A DNA stretch of 64,000 bases from Spinacia oleracea (Eukaryota > Streptophyta > Magnoliopsida > Caryophyllales > Amaranthaceae). Both the position numbers and the translations under genes were made by a program. The stretch lies in assembly GCF_020520425.1 (NCBI RefSeq), contig NC_079487.1, positions 56,644,719 through 56,708,718 of the forward strand. Reading direction: 5' to 3'. Of this stretch, positions 36,001 through 44,268 are shown in pieces (position 1 is the stretch's first letter; each line of letters opens with the position of its first letter). The notes below the pieces were generated by a model. The model did no database searches, was not told where the DNA came from, and saw nothing but the letters and a program-made list of their open reading frames with translations.

Positions 36001-39000
36001 TACAAAAAATATTCCCATTAAAAAAAGCAATATGTTGAAATAGTTAAAAATTTAAAAGGGGTATTTTTTTATATTAAAACTCACCAAAGCATAAAAGATG
36101 TTTCTATTTTGTAATTAGATATGCCACCTAGAGATAAAATTTCAATATGTTCATTGACTTCATTTTCCTAAACTTTCATTAATGTTTAAATGAAGTGAAT
36201 TACGTTTGTTAGAATAATGCCTTGAATTGGTCAAGCCCCTTACTGCAACGCCCCAGCACGGGATCTGGTATCTGTTATTCTGGACTAGGGTTATCTGTTT
36301 TGGGCCTATTTTCTGGGCTTTTCCGCATGTATCTAGAGAGTGTTATATAAACTCCCTAGATCATAACCTAGTTGCATTCTGTAATCTGTATTCCAAGATC
36401 AATAAACCTTTCCTCCCCTCTGCCTGTGGTAACACATTGTTAGTGAACCACGTTAAATCTATGAGTTCTTTATTACGTTATTTAATCTTTCTTTGCATAC
36501 GTTATAACAACGTTGCCATTGTTCTTAGTTCCCTAACAAGGAAGACCGTCTTACTGGCAGGTGCTAATTGAAGCGACTTTATCTAAAAGCAACCAAGCTT
36601 TCTAACCCAGCTCCAAGGAATAAGGAACATCTTTTAATAGCTTTACGCAAAAGAAATCAACATATTCTACATATGTAAGATTACCATTCAAGAAAACGAA
36701 ATATAGTGCAATCACAAATTACGGTTGGTACAAAGTCATATTAGTAGCGCATGGTGTTTGATAAAATAATAGATTAAAAGAAAGGTAGGTATCAAAAGAT
36801 AAACCTTCAAGACAGCAAGATCCTTTGCTCGATCAGCTCCAATTAGCCTACCCTCGAAGGTCTTTAGAACCCTGAAAGAAATCCCTCCACAATAAGAATC
36901 AAAGTTAGACGATTAAATATTTCAATGCCATTACACTTAAAGTGAAAAACAGAATACAAAAAATGTATAGGTATTTATGGTAAAAGAAGGAATAGTAGTT
37001 TTACCCATCAGAAGCTAAGATGTTTACGCGTGCAACAACTTCTCCAGGGCTAGGATTTCTCGAAAGTGAGTTACCAATTACTGGACAGCACCACAAAAGT
37101 AAGCAGCGTTATTTTTCTTCCTTCTATCTTTTCCTTTTTTTATCTTCTTTCTAATTGCTTTGATGACATTTTTTTCCTTTTTGATACAGTTGGGGTTGAG
37201 GGATGACACAGAAGAACATCAACAACATGCAGAAAGCCCATGTAAAGGAACTTCCCTATCTTTTTTGTTTCGTTTCTTTTCTCCTTTGTTATTATATTTT
37301 GGGTTGTTGAACATGACAGCAATAACTTAAAGGGGCACTAATGTCCAAGTATAATGTAAAGAAGTGCTTATGTTTACTCGTATAATGTTGATTGAATTTT
37401 TCCTTTTGATTTACAAGTAATAAGAAGTTATGTGCTTTGACAAGAAGACGATTCCTACACACACTACCACAAAACAACAACAAAGATATAGTTGACGAAG
37501 CCTTAATCCCAATAGTCCTCATCACATTCACATAAAATACTTCATTTCCTCATCCCCTTATAGGAAAGAGAAAGCGAGATTTAAAATATATGATGCATAA
37601 CATCGCCAAGATTTTTAACTTTTTCAGATTTTCATGCCTGTATTTCATTTGACAAATTTCCAAATCTTACCATGATAGTTTGTGACAATGTGACCCTGTT
37701 CGTCCCAGACTACTCCTGAACCATTTCCTTCAGGAACCTGTTATAACGATGTTACAACTGTGTCAGAGAGCCATGACTCAAAGCATTGTCAAAGTTGGCA
37801 AAGCAGAAAGTTGATCAAACTACATCTCAATCTTCGAAAAACAGCAACGACTCCGTAATGATGGAACTAATCAATCATCACAAGGCCATGAGAAATATCA
37901 TTCTTTGTGAAAAGTAATTACCTCAACCATGCCAGTAACATTCAGTTGAGGACGCAATGTTACATCAAAGATATTCACCACAGAATAAGTATTCTTCTCA
38001 AATAGCTGAACAACTCTTTCCTGTCAAGTACATAGATATCAATTCACCTGCCATGAACATACAGCAAATCAAGTGTAGAAGTCACCACTTAGAACCATAT
38101 TCAAACTAGACAAACTGTAGTAATGATGTCCTGAAAGCTAACCTCAGAAGGTAACAGAGGACTAGAAGGGAAAACTGAGGGTGTTACTTCTTCAACTGTC
38201 ACAGATGGATCACCTAGTGCATAAGCTGTAAAACCATATGCAGTCAAGGAAGATAGAAGCTTTAATAAGATTCCTGTGGAAGACAGCTCCCAAAAGTTGC
38301 AACAAATGAAATATTCAAGCATTACAGAGATATATGAAAATCTGTGTGCCTGTGTGTGTGCGCATTGCGTACTTGTGTATAAGGAGGATTCAGGTGAGAA
38401 CAATAAGTAACTGCAAACATATCTAAGACTATTTTACTTGATACCGTACCCTCACCTATAGCCTTAACAATGGAATCAAATAACATCTTTTAAGATTTAA
38501 TGAGCTGCTGAAGAGTTAACCCTAACATCTCTCAGTAACGTATTAATGGCCCTTCTGTTCAATATTTTGCTACTCTTTGACATGAAAATAATGGGTCCTC
38601 ACATCAAGTGATCAAGATTTATCTCGCTGCAATTTTTCATCTGCTTGGACGTTGCTTCTAAAAAATTCTCCTTCTCCTCAATATAAGACCAGGCTTCATG
38701 TAACTTCAGAAAGGAGTTCAGCTTGCATTTGCATGATTTTGTTCTGAATCTTCAGTCCCACTGTATGCAAATATTCAAATAGCCATTCCGGATCCTGGAC
38801 CACTCTATACATTTTGCAATTTGCAGTGTTCCATCCATTGTAACCACCAGGCACTATGTGAAGAAATTTGGATCCTTGACCCAACAGTTAAGCAACAAAA
38901 TTTGAAGGCTCTGGAGACTGCTGATTTACAAAATTGATAAAAGCAGGACCATCATCAGAAACACCAGGTAGCAAGAGAAAATTCTGGAAGGTCCAGACCA

Positions 39001-40154
39001 TTTAGTTGCAGTCTTTCAGACCTCAGTTCAATGATTGTGATTTCCACTTGTTAGACAAATCCTATATCATGGATTGCATCATTATGTTCATCAGGTGGTT
39101 CATTTTTCTATAACGAACACATTTAAATAAGACTTCAACAATCCATAAACTGGCAAAACTCCGCTGCCAGAATTAACTTTCAGCCTCTGAAATTGGCTAC
39201 TCAAGTCATAGGGGAACGCGGGTAAGAGGTTAAGAAGGGATGCGTTAGAGATATTCACAAAGACTTCAGGGTTAACTTTCCCTCTATTACTATTAGGTAG
39301 AATGCACTATCTCTCTTTAATATCATATTTAGAAATATCATACTAAGAAAATGAGAAGCAAGTTACTCATGCTCACGGATACATGTTCAGGTGTGAGACT
39401 CGGCTAATTTGGGATAAATATACCCAAAATGTCTATACCCAAAATCAGAGTTCCATAATCAAACATAGGTTCTTGAAGTGAAAAGGACGCGCAACCTCTC
39501 CCTATATGATTGACTTTAAAAGCAAACATATTGATTGACTTCGAAAGAAAAAGCATTTGCTGGATGCCAATCTATGACAGTTCCGAAACAATGCAGTCAC
39601 AATTCAACTCTCAATGTCAATACTACCCAATATATTAAATCAGTTTCTAAGTTCTAACCCAAACAAAAATATAAAACAACATAATTTCAGGAAACAGATT
39701 AATATGCACCATGACTGCAATTCAATAAACAAACCCATGCCTATAATTATATCACATCAAAAAATAAAAGTACCGCAAATATTCTGCTACAAACCTGGAA
39801 AATAGGTTGAAAGAAAATAACAAGAAAGAGCCCCAAAACTCCGAAGCAAAGCCCGCTTAGTTGTGGACGGAAAATTGGACCGAAATTCATCATCAACTAA
39901 ATTATGATTACCACAGTTGTCAATTCTGCAAGAAAACAAACAAACTCATGAAAAACGCAAGCAATTAAAATCTCGAGAGAGAAATTGGAAGAGTGAAAGA
40001 ACCTCTGGGGTGAAGAAGAAGGTTGGGTATAAGCCGATGAAACGCCATCGAAGAACAGCTCTCTCCGGCCTAGGGATTTGGAGACATTGTTGTTGGTAGT
40101 GGTGGTAGAAAGAATAACGCAACACGCTGAAATTGGTAGCACCTGCATTTGCAT
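14615..40154 (-). CDS. DEG8: DEG8, Deg/HtrA serine protease of the thylakoid lumen (13 exons)
   Basis: Coding exons (minus strand): 40154-40003, 39925-39795, 38225-38143, 38020-37922, 37737-37671, 37080-37005, 36871-36805, 17953-17736, 17504-17437, 16032-15953, 15720-15634, 15511-15404, 14743-14615. All introns are GT-AG, the frame is open throughout, and the total is 1365 nt (454 residues), close to Arabidopsis DEG8. The N terminus is a bipartite plastid/lumen signal: Ser/Thr-rich, then [21 protein letters not shown] ending AYA at about residue 97. The catalytic triad is His177 (TNYH), Asp220 (KDLAVLK) and Ser298 (GNSGGPL). The oxyanion region [14 protein letters not shown] is intact, and a PDZ domain follows (about 355-454). 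In plants DEG8 forms a lumenal complex with DEG5 that degrades photodamaged PSII D1 protein. The codon for Ser298 is split by intron 8, and intron 7 is about 18.85 kb and full of transposons. Paralogues DEG1 and DEG5 fit less well (DEG5 lacks a PDZ domain). Confidence 0.95.
15068..15092. repeat. Run of 25 G in DEG8 intron 12
   Basis: An uninterrupted G homopolymer on the plus strand (C on the DEG8 sense strand). The exact length may be affected by sequencing or assembly error. Confidence 0.85.
16803..17050. mobile_element. Stowaway-type MITE in DEG8 intron 9
   Basis: Terminal inverted repeats CTTCCTCTGTTCTTATT / AATAAGAATGGAGGAAG are flanked by TA on both sides (16801-16802, 17051-17052). 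The 248-bp interior is non-coding. It lies between DEG8 exons 9 and 10. Confidence 0.75.
18732..21998 (-). pseudogene. LINE ORF2 (endonuclease, reverse transcriptase, zf-RVT), frameshifted
   Basis: An endonuclease/exonuclease/phosphatase domain starts at 21998 ([18 protein letters not shown]) and continues in other frames ([12 protein letters not shown] near 21680, then [10 protein letters not shown] and FDHCPMVLS). The reverse transcriptase lies at 20577-19963 with [39 protein letters not shown] and the catalytic FADD box (VFADDLLLF). The C-terminal part (19819-18732) includes the zf-RVT zinc-binding segment with CPLCG and CAHLFFAC. Frame changes and stops interrupt it at least four times. 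In an active element it nicks target DNA and reverse transcribes the LINE RNA. Confidence 0.85.
21971..23224 (-). CDS. LINE ORF1, gag-like RNA-binding protein (DUF4283 plus CCHC)
   Basis: A 417-codon open frame with a basic N terminus ([16 protein letters not shown]), a middle domain of the plant LINE ORF1/DUF4283 type ([15 protein letters not shown] to [17 protein letters not shown]) and a CCHC zinc knuckle, [14 protein letters not shown]. It overlaps the start of ORF2 by a few codons in another frame (21998), a normal LINE layout. It would coat the LINE RNA. The element's ORF2 is broken, so this is a relic reading frame rather than a host gene. Confidence 0.8.
   Translation of the reverse strand: MARPRKHAKNSAKKTKNSDNQVQPKPNTRAQSKGPSTAAMVESTAIDSSSETSDISYLDDENLIENQILTPKSSLRELQHRSNVRDEFNAWINGLSQGKTINTHFSNSGGRLVGGDNSVIATNLNVNMNVLQSERAVNANNVNNVAPQPASPVLIDEMPVKPVQIDFDDIEDEIVYWKSAIICYVIGANPPQHVMEGFAHRVWGKMGVDKVALVGKGIFLVRFTTMENCSKVLQGGTQFFDSKPLILKPWSPDINYAKEDVKTLPIWIKLHFPAVIQFVNERGVIVDQKVTYDWLPHSCTNCKGIGHKAEVCKQAKKQPKTKKIWVQKIAPHSTQNNTISVAGDAAKEGGDGFVMATGFSTQRCRELRPVQTRNSYQLLEEEEGELLRGWYCSCHCRESIGSGVIPCSSWIAYFAGM
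24496..24812. mobile_element. Stowaway MITE
   Basis: Terminal inverted repeats CTCCCTCCGTATTTATTTAA / TTAAATAAATACGGAGGGAG are flanked by TA dinucleotides (24494-24495, 24813-24814). It is 317 bp and non-coding. It lies in the LTR-like part of the decayed Athila-type element, next to the hAT-like insertion. Confidence 0.85.
26537..27328. mobile_element. hAT-type non-autonomous element with 8-bp duplication
   Basis: Perfect 11-bp terminal inverted repeats CTATGTTACTC / GAGTAACATAG, flanked by identical 8-bp repeats GTTATGAG (26529-26536, 27329-27336). The 792-bp interior starts with GTGTCG/CGACAC-rich repeats and mirrors this near the right end. No transposase is present. It interrupts the copia gag just after the zinc knuckle. 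Confidence 0.85.
28386..28695. mobile_element. MITE with GGCCCGTTTGGTAGCC ends
   Basis: A 310-bp unit whose ends, GGCCCGTTTGGTAGCCGG and its complement, form inverted repeats of about 29 bases with a few mismatches. It interrupts the copia integrase: the coding similarity stops at 28385 and resumes right after 28695. The ends resemble hAT-derived MITEs; a clean duplication is not visible. Confidence 0.7.
31237..31365. mobile_element. Miniature hAT element (129 bp)
   Basis: Ends CAGTGTTACATAATTC / GAATTATGTTACACTG (one mismatch) are flanked by identical 8-bp repeats ATCATCCC (31229-31236, 31366-31373). The CAGTG start and 8-bp duplication fit hAT. The interior has short GCGAATT motifs in both orientations and no coding sequence. 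Confidence 0.8.
32254..32271 (+). other. Degraded tRNA-Asp-type primer-binding site
   Basis: TGGAGCCATTGTCGGAGA matches the Athila/Tat primer site TGGCGCCGTTGCCGGGGA at 14 of 18 positions and follows LTR-like sequence ending near CTCATCGA. It gives the plus orientation of the decayed element. Confidence 0.65.
32400..32700 (+). pseudogene. Gypsy integrase remnant
   Basis: Translating across a frameshift near 32567 gives a VISDGG-like start, then YHPQ and SGQVE-like motifs and SNRQIK, the conserved end of the gypsy integrase catalytic core (about 32470-32615). Everything between the primer site and this fragment is missing, so gag, protease, RT and most of integrase have been deleted. Confidence 0.65.
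32987..33114. mobile_element. Small MITE, hAT-like ends
   Basis: CTAGGGCCCGTTCGGGATCATT at the left pairs, with about five mismatches, with the complement of AATGATACCTAACGATCCCCTAG at the right. It is about 128 bp and non-coding. The superfamily is inferred from the GGGCCCGTT-like end only. Confidence 0.5.
33214..34413 (-). pseudogene. RTE-clade LINE, 3' fragment with reverse transcriptase
   Basis: On the minus strand the fragment begins near 34413 with [19 protein letters not shown], breaks at a stop near 34330, then runs as a 261-codon frame from 34325: [14 protein letters not shown] (FADD catalytic box), [32 protein letters not shown] and [11 protein letters not shown], all typical of plant RTE reverse transcriptases. 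The 3' end carries the characteristic AGCCGACCCC...GGCTTTGTTGTTG tail (33214-33270). It is 5'-truncated, lacking the endonuclease and the first part of RT. Confidence 0.85.
34415..34947. other. Unassigned spacer in the decayed element
   Basis: No gene or element end is recognisable. It lies between the RTE fragment and the Athila-type ORF remnant. Confidence 0.35.
34948..35740 (+). pseudogene. Athila-type 3' ORF remnant
   Basis: A short proline/serine-rich start (34948-35139) is followed by a frame at 35172-35357 with [15 protein letters not shown], comparable to TYKQVTLEFLALARK in the better Athila copy at 3947-5206. Stops and frameshifts follow. The similarity is limited, so the call rests on this motif and on position downstream of the integrase remnant. 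Confidence 0.45.
36207..36538. mobile_element. Probable solo LTR in DEG8 intron 7
   Basis: The 332-bp unit starts TGTTAG and ends CTAACA, perfect 6-bp inverted ends of LTR type. It contains a TATA-like GTTATATAAACTCC and a CAATAAA signal downstream, giving promoter-then-polyadenylation order on the plus strand. No internal retrotransposon sequence adjoins it. The flanking 5 bases (ACGTT, AGGAA) do not match, which weakens the call. Confidence 0.55.
38226..39794 (-). other. DEG8 intron 2 with an unrecognised exon-like fragment
   Basis: This 1.57-kb intron includes a stretch (about 38690-39000, minus strand) with a 62-codon frame containing [15 protein letters not shown] and [17 protein letters not shown] sequence of ordinary protein composition. 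I do not recognise a family. It may be a captured gene fragment. Splice sites show it is not part of DEG8. Confidence 0.35.
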
Positions 40155-40390
40155 TTATCTGGAGCAGCTATGAAGCATTGATACTCTGATAGTCTACTTG
40201 TAAGAGGCATCGACCAGCAAAACCAAAGACATTATCATCCATTCATCATTGTCAATTTCTACTCCTCTCGTCCCTTACTGTCTAGTTGTATTTTTGGTGA
40301 ACCTTTAAAAAATTTACTATTGTACTAATGCACGGCATTTATATAAAACCCAAATTCTTATACGAAGTATGAGACCAGTTCACACTTGCG
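40155..40390 (-). promoter_or_regulatory. DEG8 upstream region, cut short by repeats
   Basis: Only about 100 bases upstream of the DEG8 start look unique. A MITE-like end (CTACTCCTCTCGTCCC) appears at about 40258, and the 72-bp repeat array starts near 40385. No clear TATA box is visible. If the LINE at 43951-58328 and the array are insertions, the native promoter has been displaced or replaced; this is inference. Confidence 0.4.
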
Positions 40391-40590
40391 AATTTAGGTA
40401 TGTTACTTCTGTAGTTTAAACATGTTACTTTTTTTATAATTTTAGAGGAGGTACTTTTTTTAGTTTAGGTATGTTACTTCTATAGTTTATACATGTTATT
40501 TTTTTTATACGGAGTAGTTTAGAGGAGATACCTTCTCAGTTTAGGTATGTTACTTCTATAGTTTAGACATGTTACTTCTTTTTTTAATAA
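40385..40590. repeat. 72-bp tandem array, left part
   Basis: About three copies of a unit reading GTTTAGGTATGTTACTTC, then TATAGTTTAGACATGTTAC, then a T-run and TTTAGAGGAGGTAC. The array stops at AATAA at the Helitron boundary and resumes at 43627. Confidence 0.8.
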
Positions 40591-41376
40591 CTAGTTGAAC
40601 CACCGCGTGCGTAGTCAACTTGGCGTTTTATATATATAAATTTATATTTTTTTATTCTTTTGAGTTAAATACTTGTTTGTGGTTAAATGTTTTTTAGGTT
40701 GGTTATATTTCATAATTTTTCAAGTGTTCGTAAGGAATATTTCATAAACAGTTGATATTCTGAAATTGTACATTGAGTCGAGAGTAACAAGAACTCACAA
40801 AACTAAATTATTTCTTATAAGTTAGTGATAATCTATAAAAGAAATCAAAACTAACAAATAAAAAATAATTTGGATCAACATAAATGCTATATTTAAAAAA
40901 ACAAAAAAAAACAAAAAAATATTTCCATAGTCTTGTTTGATGTACTCTATATACTACATCTATAATTACCTTTTAATTATCCACTTGTATGCTAAGGGTA
41001 CATCCTTTTCAAAAGAATTTTCCTTTTTTGAAATTATACCTAATGTATCTAAACATATTGAAATTTGACTTATTTAAATTATATTTCCTACACCTAAAAC
41101 TTGTTTTTCTTTAAATTAAATACTTAATGCTATTATCAAAAAAAAAAAATTAATGCTCGTGTTGTTCCCTTGAGTTATACGTACTATGTTAGGATCTATC
41201 TACTCCACCTTTTAAAAAAAACATTTAGTAAAACTAATTTAACGTGTATAAAAAATAAGTTATGTTTATAAAACCCGTAATGAATTTATATACTTCGTAT
41301 AATTATAGTGTTGAGGTAATTATTAAACAAAGGTCGAATTTCGATGGGATAAAAATAAATTATACAGAAAATAATA

Positions 41377-41695
41377 CTTCCTCTGTCCCTCCATATTTTA
41401 TTAAATGATGCATTTTTCTAAAATAATCGTTTTTCATTAAATGATGCACTTTCATTTTTGGTATATTTTCACATTTTAATAATATATACTTCTCCTCTCA
41501 TGGTCCCATCTTTCACCTATTTTGTTTTCCTTACATTTACATTCTTTGAATAATTTAATACCTGCATGCATTATCTTTTATTACAATGAGTTATTCTCGA
41601 CTTACTCCACTTGTATCTTTTTTAAATAAAAACAACTGATTCTCCTTAAACTTTGCATCGGTCATAGTGCACCATATAATGAAATACGAAAGAAG
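41377..41695. mobile_element. Stowaway-type MITE inside the Helitron
   Basis: Ends CTTCCTCTGTCCCTCC and the complement of CTTCTTTCGTATTTC are flanked by TA (41375-41376, 41696-41697). Inner inverted similarity continues (TTTTATTAAATGATGCA against TGCACCATATAATGAAA). Confidence 0.6.
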
Positions 41696-42354
41696 TAGTA
41701 ATAATCATATACTTCTCATGACTAATAAAATTAATACGGATTTTAATCAAATAACTACGCAAGTGTTTGCTTTGGTGTCAATTTAAGATTCTATAATTAA
41801 TTGGTTTTCGTATTTGTAACCTTGGGTACATTTTATTCACCTGTTTTGAATGAGTTTCATCGCCAATAATGTGACTTGAATGCAGCTAACATGGTTGATC
41901 ATTATTAGCTGAAATTAAGTCTTAGTGAAAATTAATTTTCACATTATACAAGTGACAATCCACCAAATTAAATAGGTCACATAATTAAAGTAATTAAACT
42001 AAAATTTTATATTTGCAAGTAGGTGATGGTGCAGTGAATACGGAATTACAACTATAAAATTAAGGGTTAGTTAAAAAATCTGTAGGAGGAATAATTTTTA
42101 TTGAAAAAAAAATCACCAAAATCATTACACTCATTAATGTTTAATGTAATGTATAAAAGTAAAAATGTAATTCTAGAAATTTATTCAAAAAAAAGTTCAC
42201 ACTATAAACAGTTAATCATTAAAAGTTGTTAACGTACAAGTGGGTAGAAGTTACCCCGATGTACACGGTATTATAGTATATCATTATTTGATACGTTAAA
42301 ATCTTATATCCTACAATTTATGTATCACTTGTTACTACTCTTTCTTTCTTTGTA

Positions 42355-42615
42355 CTCTTTGCGTTTCGAAATAATATGGACAATTTGACTTTTGACACTA
42401 TTCACAAATTTCAATTTAACTATCATTTGTGATTTATTGGTAAGAAAAATATAGTCGTGCGGGGTCTTGCTTGATTTGTCACGATTTATACTTTCGGAAT
42501 ATCAACTTTTTATAATTCTTACGAATACAAATTAGAGATATTAATTAATGTCCAAACATTTACATTGGCAGACGTGAAAAGGTAAATTGTCCCTATTATT
42601 TCGAAACGGAGGAAG
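42355..42615. mobile_element. Stowaway-type MITE inside the Helitron
   Basis: CTCTTTGCGTTTCGAAATAAT at the left mirrors ATTATTTCGAAACGGAGGAAG at the right, each flanked by TA. The 261-bp interior is non-coding. Confidence 0.7.
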
Positions 42616-43104
42616 TATTAATTAATATTTGTCGTTAGTCAATTGTTGTTATTTCAAAATCTAAATTAAATTAATATAAAACAATAGAGGAAGTGAAACA
42701 CATACATACACAAACTATAGGACCACATATTCCGCTTCAAAATCCTCTATCCCAGCAATTTTGGATAAAGAGTAATTGCTCCATTATAGGCTTATAGGAA
42801 CTCAAACTCAATGTAAAATAAGACACATACTCCCTTTGTCCGTAAACGTTGCTCCATTTGACTTCTCATAAAATTCAAAACACGATAAAATTATAAAAAG
42901 TTGATATTCTAAAGTTATATATTGAGACGGGAATAACAAGAGCTTACAAAACTAAATTATTTCTTATAGGTTAGCGATAATTCATGGTCAAACTTTTACG
43001 TTTGACCCAAAAAGTGAATCTAGCGATAAAGTTTAAGCAAAAAATATACAATAAGGGAAAAAGTTTGACAAAAGATATGCAATAATATTTCATACTCCAT
43101 ATAA

Positions 43105-43388
43105 ATTTCTCCATCCGAGTTTTATTAAAGGATACACTTACCCTAAACGATCGTATTTTATTAAAGGATATATTTTTCTTTTTTGGCATGTCATAGTCCC
43201 CACTTTTTCAATTATATTAATATTTTTCTCCTTCTTGTGGTTCCCACACTTGCTCAGATAATTTTTAACTTACAATAAATAATTTATCTGCTATCCCGCT
43301 TTTATATTTAATTTAATAAATTCAACTCACTATCCTAAAAATACATGCCGGTCAAAGTGTATCATTTTATAAAATACGGATGAAGTTT
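43105..43388. mobile_element. Degraded Stowaway-type MITE inside the Helitron
   Basis: TTTCTCCATCCGAGTTTTATTAAAGG at the left pairs with a right end reading TTTTATAAAATACGGATGAAG. The boundaries are not exact. Confidence 0.45.
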
Positions 43389-43626
43389 TTTTATAGGCCA
43401 TATGAGGAAGGATCACTCACTGAATGTCATCTCTTTGCTTCGATGAACGAGAAGTACAATTAATTGATGTGGGGACATGTAGGAATTAAATGTGACATCA
43501 CAGAATGCCATAAAAGGAAAGGGGTGACATAAGGAGGGACATGCAGGGAATTAAGGGGAAAGAGTGAACTGTAGCAATGGGGTTTTTCAACCAAACCTTA
43601 AGTTCTCTTTTATATATAGTGTTTGA

Positions 43627-43945
43627 TTTTAGAGGAAGTACTTTTTTTAGTTTAGGTATGTTACTTCTATAGTTTATACATGTTACTTTTTTTATACGGG
43701 GTAGTTTTAGGGGAGATACCTTCTTAGTTTAGGTATGTTACTTCTATAGTTTAGACATGTTACTTTTTTTTAATAATTTTAGAGGAGGTATTTTTTTTAA
43801 TTTAGGTATGTTACTTTTATAGTTTAGACATGTTACTTTTTTTTATACGGAATAGTTTTAGGGGAGGTACATTTTTAGTTTAGGTATGTTACTTCTATAG
43901 TTTAGACATGTTACTTTTTTTATATATATATAATTTTAGAGGAGG
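43627..43945. repeat. 72-bp tandem array, right part
   Basis: About four to five further copies of the unit found at 40385-40590 in the same orientation, beginning TTTTAGAGGAAGTAC exactly where the left part was interrupted. The array directly abuts the stop codon of the LINE ORF2 piece at 43951 and may be the 3' UTR of that LINE. Confidence 0.8.
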
Positions 43946-43950
43946 TACTT

Positions 43951-44268
43951 TTATACGCATGTGTCAAATGTTTTAGCTAGATCTTTTATTTCTTGCAGGA
44001 TCCAAAAAATGTCAGTTGTTGTCCCCTCTTTTCCTTTTAGGTTTGTAACCAAATTCGTTGCATCCGTTAGTACCATCACGTTTCGAATTTCCTGCTCTTT
44101 AACCCATTGTAAACCATGAAGACAAGCCTTTGTTTCCGCGTGGAGAGCAGTACTGGTGTAGCCATACTCCCCTCCTCCATCTCGATAGTGATTGTTGTTG
44201 TTGTTGTTATCATTCACTTTCTTGTACGCCCATCCCCACCCTGCCCGTTTTGTTTTCTTGTCCCACGA
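43951..44268 (-). pseudogene. LINE ORF2 C-terminal RNase H-like piece (downstream half)
   Basis: On the minus strand the frame from the insertion point reads WDKKTKRAGWGWAYKK, an Asn repeat, then ALHAETKACLHGLQWVKEQ and VMVLTDATNLV, the plant-type RNase H domain (RVT_3) found at the C terminus of L1-like ORF2. It continues, in frame across the 5-bp duplication, the ORF2 piece that ends with the VDGS motif at 55272. The stop is at 43951. Confidence 0.8.

Larger units (their letters stand above)
40591..43626 (-). mobile_element. Non-autonomous Helitron
   Basis: On the minus strand the element starts TCAAACACTATATATAAAAG and ends with a short hairpin (AGTTGA...TCAACT stem around CTACGCACGCGGTGGT) immediately followed by CTAG. 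It sits between host A and T (AAAA|TC and CTAG|TTATT). TC start, hairpin, CTRR end, A^T target and no target duplication are Helitron hallmarks. The flanks belong to one 72-bp array whose uninterrupted units read AATAATTTTAGAGG, which serves as an empty site. The 3036-bp interior has no Rep/helicase gene and holds several MITEs. Confidence 0.85.

Noticed and set aside
36227..36571. 114-codon plus-strand frame
   Set aside because: It overlaps the probable solo LTR and resembles no protein.
37480..37520. Second RTE 3' end (CAACAACAAAG, then GCCTTAATCCCAA)
   Set aside because: The two short matches are separated by unrelated bases and no coding similarity adjoins them.
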